From Collybia mongolica (lineage: Eukaryota; Basidiomycota; Agaricomycetes; Agaricales; Clitocybaceae): a stretch of DNA of 64,000 nucleotides. Positions 11,598 through 22,337 of this stretch are shown one piece after another. The notes under the pieces are model-generated. The model was not told where the DNA came from. It ran no database searches and saw nothing but the letters and a program-made list of their open reading frames with translations. Position numbers and translations under genes: made by a program. The stretch lies in NCBI GenBank assembly GCA_013420905.1, contig JAAXNY010000009.1, forward strand, positions 2,542,001 through 2,606,000, written 5' to 3'. The stretch's first letter is position 1. Each line of letters starts with the position of its first letter.

Positions 11598-13491
11598 TCA
11601 ACGGGAGCCCCGGCCAATCCCCACCCATGTGCGGAGAGTTCCGAAGACAGAGCGCACTAGAGACTGCGCGTATTTGGGAGGCGGCGCCACGCCGGGTCCA
11701 GTTTCAAGATCAAGGTGGATGGTGGTCCAGTTTTCCTTGTCATGGTAGGCTTCTCGGTGTAGCACTTTGGGAGGAACCTGGATAGGAGAGGATAACCGAG
11801 AAAGATCTGGCATAGAGGCAACACATTGGGGGGATAAATGAGCTGGAGAAGCAGCAGGAGCAGGGCTGGAAGATTCAGAGTGTGTAGGCAGCGAGATAAA
11901 AATTTGGCGGGCGGCCGATTTTTCGGGCTTGGTGGATTCCTTAGAGGTAGTGACTGCTGGGGAGATCTCGAGCTTTTCGATTCCCACCTCCAGTTGGATG
12001 AGCGATGGGGAGCTGACCACTGCTGGGGTGAAGGGCCTCTCCCAGTAGAGGTCTGAGGCCTCATTCAACCAGTCATCCTGGTCCTCCACTTCTCGGGGGA
12101 GAACATGGAAGTATGGGTCTGGTTTTTCGATTGACACACACTCCTCAACTTTGGCTGTAACTGGGTAATAACCGAGCCTCTCTATACCCTTCTCTTGGGA
12201 ACGCACCGAAGACCAGTATGCCCCATAAGGGTCAGGCGGACGCTCCCGATAGATGTCAGAGAATCCCTCCATCGTGATACACTTTTCCTCTTTCTCTTGC
12301 AGGGATAGATCGAGGGCGGAACTGGAAGGGGCGCAACGGATGTGGCACGATTTTTCAGCATCAGTGACAGCGCCTCGAGCCTCAGACGGCGCCACCACCA
12401 TTTCTTCAATGCTAAACTCCACGTTCGGTCCGATCTTGTCTTCGGAGGTCGTGCTACATTCTTCTTCTACAAGTGTTTTGTCGCCTATACAACCCGTACC
12501 ATCGCCATCCCCAGATTCCGGTGTTTTGGTGCGGACAACTTTTGAACGGCGTCGCCGCAGACGAAGCAAGCGGGGAGCCAGATACGGTTCATAGCGATAG
12601 TACCCAGAACGGCAACTACGCTGAAGCTTGGATTGGCTGTATACCCCGTTGGGGAATAACCCGTCATCATGAAGCCTGACGGCCGCGGTCCGCTTCTCCA
12701 TCAACAAGACCACATCATCCTCGACCGCCATTTTAGGAATTAGGGCAGCCGACGGCGACTCCGAGAATCCCGGCCCATCGTCGTCGGCATCACGTAGAAC
12801 TAGGTTCACCAAAATTTAAAAGGTCAGTATGATACACGAGTGAGAAAATTTGTATAGTTACGAACCTTTCGCTATCACTGATAATGCGTTCTCAGAAAGC
12901 ATCAAGCTGTCAACATGGGTATCGTGCAGAACTAGTTCCATTGGTTCAGCGTGGCGGAGAGAACTATACGGATGAAAACGAACCTTTCACAAGGGCTGAC
13001 GCCATTCCGGAACCTTCGCCCTCCATCTGGTCATCAACGGCCACCTCCCCAATCGTCTGTGGTGCCATCTCTATGGGCGCCTCCTCAGCGACAGAAAGGA
13101 CCATCGAGACCTGTGAGGTGCCTTCTGGCGTATTGTATGCTGCGGCTGACAGCCCGCCATCCTCCCCACGAAGCTCGACTACCATTTCATCTACTTCCTG
13201 CTCCTGGTAAATTTCCATGTCACCGGCAACACTAGTGTCCAGAACATCATGATCGAGAACCATGCGACGGCAGACGGTCCGTCGACGGCGCGCGATGATG
13301 GTTCGAAGGCGTTGAGTTTTAGTGTGCGCGAGCCTTTTTGTGAAGGAGCGGGGAGAGGCTGCAGGTTTGAAGGACGAACATGGGGCGCGGCGGACCGCCG
13401 GTCTTCGGGTTAAACGATGCTTAAGAATAGTCGTTGAGGATCTCCGTAGGGAACGAACGTTCCGGTGGGATATCCAATGCTTGACCACCAT
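11598..13491 (-). CDS. Hypothetical protein with basic N-terminus and acidic, repeated C-terminal half
   Basis: I do not recognise this gene. The inferred exons are 13491-12984, 12931-12866 and 12799-11598. The first part, from MVVKHWISHRNVRSLRRSS, is strongly basic. Residues after about 100 are acidic. A second basic stretch (YLAPRLLRLRRRRSKVVR) follows exon 3's start. The C-terminal half contains two imperfect copies of a segment that begins SDIYRERPPDP or SDLYWERPFTP and ends near IERL or IEKL. The last part is Ser/Pro-rich. No signal peptide or membrane span is seen. Both introns have the same border context, GAAAG before GTTCGT and CTAG before TTCT, and exon 2 looks like a copy of the exon 3 start. 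It is probably a lineage-restricted, largely disordered protein. Confidence 0.6.
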
Positions 13492-15849
13492 ACTGATATA
13501 GTAGGGCGGTATGAGTTGAGAAAGAGACTGTGTTTGATATGAGTAAATGGTGGTGTAAAGATAAGTTTAAGATGCTGGAGGCTGACACCGTAAACTTCAG
13601 TTTATACCGTTCACATCCAATGCAAGCCCACGAGTTTCAGACTGCCAGTCAGAACTGCCGGTTTCGGGTTAGTGCTTGCGTGTAGTGGGCGGAAGGATAA
13701 GCACCCGGGCTAAACATGATTTATACAAGGATTCGAGGGGACTGGATCATCAACGAAGATGCCTGATAGCATTTACAGAGCGTCGCGCCGAACACGTGGT
13801 ATCGATAAAACATCACGTGTTCAAAAGAATCAGGAAGAGGGAAACGATTGCTAAAGGGCATTGCTCAAGTGCTCTTCATTGTTCTGATAGCGACAACGTT
13901 GGCCGGATAGGAAATGTTGATGTCATCGATTGCTGCGTGCGGGAGGGCTAGTACAAGCATCGGCATCTTGAGAAGGATCATAGAGTGGGCAGCACCTTCT
14001 AGACATAGGTTTTGGTGCTAGCCGATAGTATCTCGAAAGCGTGAAGATGGCACCACCACGGTCCATTATCTCTTGACGATGTATATTGGAGCGGGCTGGA
14101 AGAACGTGTCAGCTCATCAATTGTCGTCGAGAAGACAAGACAAACACAAATGTTAACACACCAATAACGACGCCAGACTTTAGTGAATTATCATCCGGGC
14201 TTCGCAACCTATTATTTATCTGCACCACGATGCATGGCTTGAATAATCATGGAGAGTCGATTTCAGACACCCTCCAAATTGAACGTTTTGCGCGACAGTT
14301 CGGCTGGATACAGGATGGAGGGTTGGGGTTGCATTTGCATTATGTAGAATTTCGGATTTGGAATGCCTTCAGTCCCGAATTCACAGATACGTGCGGGATA
14401 CGATGCTCTCTGGTCGAAGAGAAGAGTTCGTGAATTAAACACTCAACATTGCACCGCCACTGATTGGAACTTGCTTGCATACATGTTGGTTCTCATGCTC
14501 TTACTCATAAATATATTAAATATCATTCACCGCTTGTAGGAGAGACTGCCCTGCATTAATTCAGGAGAACACGTAGAACAGGTTGGATTATCTGGTACAC
14601 TTGGGCAACGTTTATATTATCATGCGAAGGCGACATCTTGCCATCACCTCCATATACGTTGCAGTTCCGTTCATTAGACCTATCCCCAAGAAATGTATCT
14701 GATAGTGAGTGGGTTTGCGTTTCATTTGTTGGCTACGGAACCGCACATCGGTCTAGTCAGCAGAATGTTCAATGGTTTTTTTTGAGCGAAAATGGGCTGT
14801 ATGATGTTTTTGAAGCATATCAGTATGCGCAAAATTTGCCAGTCATACTGGAACCAGTGAAGCCTCCTAGCGTGAGAGAAACCTGTGTTGGGGTGGGGCC
14901 TTTGGTAGCACTACCTCTTTGAGTGCTTCAATTCGGGGTGAAGGGGAAACTTTAATTCATCTAACAAGTGTGTAACGTGATTCAGTTAAGCGCCGTTGGC
15001 GCCTCACTGATCCAGTAGAAACCCTGGGATATAATCGGCCACTGTCAAGGGGTGAGGTGTAGGATGGCTGTGATCCGGGCGCGGATTTCGTAACTGGCTG
15101 TGCTGCGGGAGCTCAGAGATCAAAACGTTAATGGAAATGAAATGGGCACCGATGCTGGGGGATATATACGGAAAATCGGAAGATGACAGTTTCTGTCATG
15201 TGTGATTATCTGAGGATGATATGGCTTCATTATGCCCATCCAGCGCCCTTTATAGGTTTAGGTTAGGTTGGACTCAAGGAATTGATGATCCATCGGCTGA
15301 CAGATAGGATTACAGTGCTTGGGATTGGACGTTGTAATCCAGATCCCGCTGTAGCGATGCACTGGTGGTTGTCACCCAGTTTCACAGCGGGGCATCTCCA
15401 TCAAGTACTTGCTTGGTCACTTCTTCAGTGGATAGACATCAGCCGAGGATTGTCGCTGTCATGGGTTGACAATATCCACCCAGAATATAGAGTTTACACA
15501 CGCCTTGTGGTGCTTTTCAGCATACATGCAGGACTTCTAGACAGGTGATGGACAGATGGGGCGGTTGAGATCAGCATCAGAGTTCTCCAGGACATGAATT
15601 TGACTATTTCAGGTGAGCCGTGCGGCGGTATGGTGTTGGTTGGGTGTGATTCAAGCCAAGTATGGAGAGTTGGTGGTAACGTTGATTTGGCTGGGACAAA
15701 TAATAAGAAAACGAAGGTGTGACCCGAATTGGCGCTTCTCCTCGAGCCAGCAGCCTTGCTGGCACTTTACCGAGTTTTGTTATTTGGAAATTTAACGCTG
15801 GTCGTCGAGCTCACTCACTGTCCTTAATCCCCACTAATCCACCGCTGCC
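13492..15849. other. Long stretch without a supportable gene
   Basis: About 2.36 kb. The plus strand has five open frames of 60-115 codons (for example 14086-14433 and 14638-14922), while the minus strand has none of that size. None resembles a known family, most begin at non-ATG codons and no convincing splice chain joins them. It could be a decayed plus-strand gene, a non-coding transcript or plain regulatory DNA. The right end must hold the promoter of the LIM gene. Confidence 0.4.
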
Positions 15850-18786
15850 ATGATCGCTCCTCTCCTCTCTCCGGCACCTCCCAACGCTCCTGCCCGTATA
15901 TCCCAGCTCCTGCCTACCGTCAAATGCTCGAATTGCAACCAGCCAGTGCCCCTCTCCGAGCTGGGCGACCATATCTGTGCCACGCCCCCACCCGTTCCAA
16001 CTCTACCGAAACCCGCAGTGTCACCTGCTGCAGCAACGGCCCTCTTACCACAGCGACTCCAAGACCGCGTGACATCTCCCGGCCCTGCACCATCCCGCGC
16101 CCCTCCCAACGACTCGCGGCTGGGGTCCTCACCCCCAAGGGCCCAGCCCTCGCCACAACAGCGCCCTAATCCCTCACAAAATGACCGTTTGAGGATCAAC
16201 ACTGGCCCCCCTGGTTCTTCGTCATACCAACAGAGATCGAGTCCATTGGCGCGTTCCGAGATTGACAGGAACAACTCCTCGTCTCCCGCAGTGCGCCTCC
16301 CACATGGCGCGCCGCCATCAAACATGGATTCTCTGCATGCACGTCCACCCCCTCCCGCCGACTTCCGTTCACGAACCATGTCAAACGCAGGCTCTGTTTC
16401 CTCTGGGTTTTCAGGTCATTCTGCTAATTCGGGTCACTCCGGCGTGTCCTCCCCAGTCACTGCTCGTCCCTCTTTCTCATCGGTGCGTGAAACACCTCCA
16501 CCCCCCAGCACACCACTTCCTCCCCCGCCACAACAGATGTCGCCTCTCCACGCACAGTACATCCCGGAAGCAGATATTGACACGAAATCAGGAGGAGAAG
16601 CGGGCATGGCGGGAGTGGGTAGACGAGGTTTCGCGGCTGCTGCTCGCGCAGCGATGTTTGTGATGCCATTGGGGCCGGCAGGTTCTCAATCTCCACCTCG
16701 TAGGGCTGCTCCCCCCGGATACCTCGGTATAAATGTTCCACCAACACGCGGTAAGTTTTTGGCTCATTTTAATCCATTTCTTTTGCTTATCAAGGCTCAT
16801 CTGCGTCTAGCTAACGGAACCCCACCTCTCTCTGCCGGGTCTGGTTACTCCTCACATTCTCCTGGCGTATCCCCTTATCCGCAGTCCCCTGCTTCCCCCT
16901 ACCCACCTCAGTCCCCTCCCAGGCGTACAATCTCAGCGGCATCCCAGCAGCCTCCACCCCAGACCTCGCCCATGGCTGAACCTCCCGCACCTGTATCACC
17001 AGTGTCTCCTGTCCGGATGCCTTTCTTTGAAAAATTTAAGAACCAACTACCGGGTGTAACTGTGCCCACCCCAAATACTACTCCACTGCCTAATGCCAAT
17101 ACATCTAATATTAATACACCATCGACCGCGACCCCACCGACGAACCCGCGAATTCGTGATTCTGATTCAGCATCTACGTCCTCTGCTTACAGTCACATCC
17201 TTCCCAGTCGCTCGATCAGTATGAGCACGGCCGCATCTCGTGATGAACCCGAGCAAAAACGCCCTCTGTCCCCGAGCTCGGAGTCTGGCTCCGAATATGG
17301 CTTAGCGTATGCCGATTCTACAGATTACGAGGAGGAAGAGGAAGACGCCAAAAGCACGAAATCCAAAGTGGACCCACCTCCCCCACTCGCGCTGACCTCG
17401 TCTATCCTCCGCTCCGGATCCATCGCTAGCACCAATCATGTTCGGTTCCCTTCCGTCTCAGACCGCAGCGACCGAAGTGGGATCGCCATACAAGATAATA
17501 AGGCAGGGCACAGGCGCGATGCGTCGGTGTCCTCACTGTCATCCACCTCGAGTGCGGGTGGTGGGGACAGGAATGAAAAGAGCAATTCTGCACTGATTGC
17601 ACAAGCTTTAGGTCTCTCACAGACGCCTCCGAGCGCATATGGTAGGCTTGGAGGTCCAGGTCCCGCGATGGGCGGGAGGAGTGGAAGAAGTACGAGTGGG
17701 AGCAGCAGCGGGAGCAGGAGCGCCTATTCACGCGGTTCAAATAGTGCCGTGAAGACAGGCCAGGGAAAGTTGGAGAGAGAGATGGAGACTTTGTTGGAAG
17801 ATGTTACTGCAGGAGTGCCGGCGGAAGAGCGGGGAGCCGGTCTGTCGAAGAGCAATTCAACGGTGAAGAAGCGATCATTTGGAGCGGAGAGTGCGGCTAA
17901 TAACGAGGCGAAGTCTCTGGGTGTGATGACGGCGGGAGTTGTGGGGGCCAAGGCTCATCGGAGCAACACTGTCCAAGGGCCATATTCGCCGGACACGAAA
18001 TCGGTAAAATTGCCTGCGCGTGCACGGACAAGTTCTGAGAGAAATGCAGAGCCTGGGAGGGAGAAGGAGAAGGTCAGGAAAATCCGAGTGTGTTTGAAGT
18101 GCCACAAGACGATCGAGGATGGGAGATGGGTGAAGACGGACGGAGCTGGAGTGCTCTGCGAAAAGTGTTGGAAGAATATGTATCTGCCCAAGGTGCGTCA
18201 TGGTGGCTAATATGGACACCCGAGCTGATCCTGCGCGCAGTGCCGCCGATGCACCCTTCCCATCGAGAAGCAGGCTGTGTCCTCGTCGGATGGGCAGCTC
18301 AAAGGCAAATATCATCGAGAGTGCTTCAACTGCCACACATGTCACGTACGTTGCCCTTCTAAGAAACAGAGTGTTTCAAGCTGATTTCGGCCACAGAAAC
18401 CTTTCCCTGACAAGTCTTTCTATGTCTTTGACGGAAAGCCCTTATGCGCCTACCACTACCACGAGGCCAATGACTCACTCTGTGCAGCTGCGCGCTGTGG
18501 CCAGCCCATTGAAGGCCCATGTGCAGTATCCCACACTGGCGATCGATACCATCCGGAACACATGACATGCGAGTACCCTGGAAACACGCCCTGCAAGGTC
18601 AAACTCGCGGAGTATTGGGAGGTGGAGGGGCGGATGTTGTGCGAGCGGCACGCTCATGCGACCAAGGTGGGGAGCGACGAAGAGGGCGAGGAGGAGTGGG
18701 TGCAGAGCTCGAAAGCGATGAAGAGGGTGACAAGGTTCATTGATTTGGCTGGGAGAGATGGACTCGCGGGGAGCGACCTGCGGTGA
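15850..18786 (+). CDS. LIM-domain protein with long disordered N-terminus
   Basis: Probably a scaffold at actin or polarity sites, like fungal paxillin-related LIM proteins; that role is an inference. From MIAPLLSPAPPNAPARISQL the first 700 or so residues are Pro/Ser-rich and disordered, with one early CX2C pair (VKCSNCNQ). The C-terminal zinc-binding part starts at VCLKCHKTIEDGRW (about 18091). Then comes a full LIM domain: CRRC, KYHRECFNCHTC, LCAYHYHE. A third, variant module follows (RCGQPIEGPC, HPEHMTCEYPG, LCERHAH). Two introns lie in the LIM part (18193-18240 and about 18347-18400). A third, 16751-16810, is 60 nt long with GTAAGT and TCTAG borders. It stays open in frame and would add a hydrophobic stretch if wrongly read as coding. 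The stop TGA is at 18784-18786. Confidence 0.85.
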
Positions 18787-19205
18787 CGTTGCTTTCAGTT
18801 ATCTATTTATTTTCGTTCCTTTTCCAGGTTTATTTTTTCCCCCTTTTCACTCACTCTTTTCTTTGGGCCATCTTTCACTTGTATTCCCGACTGCGACACC
18901 TCAATGCTCCCCCATTATTATTTAACTTATCTTCATTTCGCCCTCTCTTGGTGGACTTTTTTTGGCACAGTGCTCATATATCTGGATCCACACTTTCGCA
19001 GCCTCACCGAACCTCTGATTCTTTGTATGTACGTATATACCAATTACAGATACCTGCTTTTCATGTGCGTACCAGCATGAATTTTAATTCTGTCTCGGGA
19101 GTATTTACTACCCCGAGTGCATTCCCTCCGGGGTTGGGGCGCATCAGGGTCGATGTTAAAACGTTAATCATTGACGTTCTCTAACAGATGACTCCACGTT
19201 CACTG
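18787..19205. other. 3' flank of the LIM gene
   Basis: About 420 pyrimidine-rich bases that follow the LIM stop codon, most likely 3' untranslated sequence. The open frame at 18783-19184 is low-complexity and lacks a plausible start. Nothing else is seen. Confidence 0.45.
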
Positions 19206-19427
19206 TTAACCAATGCCAGAATTTGCCCTTCGATACACAGCCGCCGCAAACCGAACCCGTATTATGCCAAGCACGCCTGCCACGAGGAACAGCACAGCAT
19301 ATAGCATGATCATATAGTTCTCGGGACCTTGGCCGCTGATTTTCTGGACAACAGCCTCGAAGCAGAACATGCGCGCTCCAGCTTCTCTAGGCTTGCGGTA
19401 CCAACCTATCCGGCTTCGGTTCAGCAT
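19206..19427 (-). CDS. Possible small single-span membrane protein
   Basis: A 73-codon open frame with an ATG at 19427, lying 157 bases from the divergent permease start. It has one hydrophobic segment (YAVLFLVAGVLGIIRV) followed by a basic tail (RFAAAVYRRAN), which would suit a small mitochondrial or ER membrane protein. I do not recognise the family. It may be a chance open frame in promoter DNA. Confidence 0.22.
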   Translation of the reverse strand: MLNRSRIGWYRKPREAGARMFCFEAVVQKISGQGPENYMIMLYAVLFLVAGVLGIIRVRFAAAVYRRANSGIG

Positions 19428-19584
19428 GTCTCTTTTTTCGCAATCCCATGATTTTTGATGCGAAGCTCACAATTGAATTTTGACTGCCGGTCCATTGGCC
19501 GTGATTGTGATCATTGAAAGGCGCTCGTACACCCTCACGTTTAAAAATCCCACCGCACGTTGAGACGTTTTCCCAACAGTACCG

Positions 19585-22009
19585 ATGCAACGGAATCCCA
19601 CGAGAGGTGGACATACCCCGAGCGTCACGGATGTGAAAGTGGTCCCTGTGGAGAAGGAAAAAGGTGGTGAGAACCCCAGTGAACATCTGGTAAGACTGGA
19701 AGGACTTTGGGGTCATGACCAGACACGCAGAAAGCTCAAGGTGAGTCTCTCAGAGACGTTTTTTTTTTGCAAAGGTTGTGGATGAAGACCGCTTTTTCCT
19801 CGTTGTAGAATCGACACATTCAACTCATTGGGATAGGAGGTATGTTTACACATTGATCTCGTCATTTGGCGATTCCTCGATTTGCTAGACCTAATTGACT
19901 CGAAGGGAGTGTTGGGACGGCACTGTTTGTGCAAATTGGCTCGGCTCTAACGAAAGGAGGTCCTGGTGAGCATGGGGCACAGAGGCTCTGGACAACATTT
20001 AAAATGTTATTGCGCAGGAAGCTTATTTCTGGCATTCACTATTTGGTCAACCTTTATCCTGGCCGTGAATAATTGTCTTTGTGCGTTACCCCCCCGTCCA
20101 ATGAGATGAGTTCGCAGACCTCAATTTATTATTCCAGCGGAGATGGTCACATGGATTCCAATCTCTTCACCCTTCGTCTGTAATAAAATATCTACTATCT
20201 TCCCTTTGCACTCAAGCGTGCGCTCCAGGTCCGATTCGCGGACCGTTTTGTTGACCCTGCTCTGGGGTTCAGCGCAGGCTACAATTTTTTTGCGCTCCAG
20301 GCCGCACTTGTCCCTTTCGAGGTCGTGGCGTTTAACTTGGTGCTCCAGTTCTGGACAGATAAAATACCTCTGGTAGCCGTAATCGTTTTCGTGCTGCTAT
20401 CCTACGCGTACGTTGGATTTTTCTTTTTTTTTGTTTCTGAATGAAGGCTAAGGCCTTTTTTCCTTAGCTTTCTTAATCTGTTTGCTGTGCGATTTTACGG
20501 GGGTAAGTACTTGAACCTCATTGATACACTTCTCCCTGAAAAGGATGCACAGAATCCGAATTTTGGTTGGCACTTGGAAAAGTAACCCTAGCCGTTGGTG
20601 TAACGATGTTTACATTTGTAACCATGGTCGGCGGGAATCCGCTACGCGATGTCTATGGATTTCGGAACTGGGATCGTAAGTACTTCCACATTGTGAGTAA
20701 AGCCTACTCCTCACGTCGATACTGTGATCAGCATCAAAAGTCCACGGAGCTCCATTTGCAGAGTACATAAAGACCGGACCCCTCGGACGGTTTCTCGGAT
20801 TTCTTGCTTGCCTTATCCAAGCTTCGTTTACTATCGCAGGTACGTCATGTTTGCACACCCGAACCATCTTAATTAACCCCATTGATAGGGCCTGATTATG
20901 TGGCAATGGCAGCAGGGGAAGCTGAATTTCCACGCCACAATATGCCACATGCCTTTAAGAGTGTCTTTTACCGCCTGACCTCATTTTTCGTCCTTGGATC
21001 ATTATGCATAGGGATAGTTGTGCCATACTCGGATTCTAACCTGCTCAAAGCTCTGTCTAATGCGCGTCCAGGCGCTGGTTCATCACCCTATGTGATAGCG
21101 ATGGAACGCCTACAAATCCAGGTTTTGCCACATATCGTAAATGCCCTTGTCCTTACTGCTGTATATTCCGCTGGAAATAGTTATGTTTATTGCGCAAGCC
21201 GCACCTTGCTGGGTCTGGCCTTGGAAGGCAAAGCTCCCAAGGTTTTGACGAAATGCACAGCGGCAGGCGTGCCGATATACTGTGTTGGGGTCACGCTCGG
21301 TATTTCTTTGCTTTGTTCGTTCGCCTTTACATCAACCCACCAGTCTATATCTCAAGTGCATTAAGCTTTCCTACAGGTATCCAACAATGCAGCCGTTGTT
21401 TTGCAATGGTTCGTCGCCTCCTCTTTTCACAATGCATACATAGCTGACTTCCGTAAAGGTTTGTAAATATTGTGACTGCATCACAACTGATAAATTATGC
21501 GATTATCTCGTTCACTTATATCCGGTTCTACCATGTTTGTGCTTCGGTTACACATAAGCTTGAAATTGTATCTTACCCGGGATACTGCAGGCTCTAAAAG
21601 TTCAAGGTATCTCCCGAGAATCCTTGCCGCATAAAAGTTTCTGGCAGCCCTTCTCTGCGTGCGTCCAAAGGCTTTGGCTATAAAAGCGCAATATTAACGT
21701 TTCAATAGGTATTATGCACTGTCCGGAACCCTTGTTATGGCATTCGTTGGTGGTTACACAGTATTCCTTCCTGGAAAGTGGGACATTCCAACGTTCTTTT
21801 TCTGTTACGCAATGATTGGGATAGTCCCCGTTTTATTTGTGGTTTGGAAAGTCGTGCACAAAACCCAGGCAAGCTACATTTCACTGACATCCAGAAGATT
21901 GATTTCTAATGCGGATTCCCCGTTTCAGTGGAGGAACCTTGAAGATATAGCTTTTTTCCAGAGGGAACGAACGGAGGTAGATCAGTATGAGAAAGCTAGT
22001 TCCCCATGA
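19585..22009 (+). CDS. Amino-acid permease, copy 1 (AAT/YAT family)
   Basis: Proton-coupled uptake of amino acids across the plasma membrane. A short cytoplasmic N-terminus from ATG 19585 is followed by the family signature NRHIQLIGIGG, GSALTKGGPGSLFLAF and NNCLSEMVTWIPISSPF. Membrane segments continue through RFADRFVDPALGFSAGYNF, NPLRDVYGFRNWD, GPDYVAMAAGEAEFPR and GLALEGKAPKVLTKC to the C-terminal VAFVGGYTVFLPGKWD. About twelve spans are expected. Many 45-65 nt introns interrupt it, and the joins I checked stay in frame. It is the first of two tandem copies with the same exon plan. Specificity cannot be read from the sequence. The second copy starts about 330 bases downstream on the same strand. 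Confidence 0.88.
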
Positions 22010-22337
22010 GCACAACTCTCATAACGTAATTGATGATTTGTTTCCAAAGTTCTAGACGCTTTGCTTGAATGATTAAAAAATCCCAGGAATCATTTTTAAA
22101 TGCAGCCATCCTGCCATCACGGTCTGCCAGAAAGCCCGAAGCATACTCTATTCAGTATCATCCGAGCGTTGAAGCTTACGCCACTTTGACATGAGATGTC
22201 TGCCAATACCTTCTGTTTGTGACCAAGTTGGAGCTCCACGCGTCATTCTATTATTACGTCTCTCCAACTCTGCTTATAAGTCCGCGTTGGTGCCATGGAC
22301 GAGCATCGAGGTTTGTCTAAATCTGAACTCTCGCCAT
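22010..22337. other. Spacer between the tandem permeases
   Basis: About 330 bases carrying the 3' end of copy 1 and the promoter of copy 2. An upstream ATG at 22193 is in an open frame that reaches into copy 2, but the ATG at 22338 fits the family start better. No other element is seen. Confidence 0.45.
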
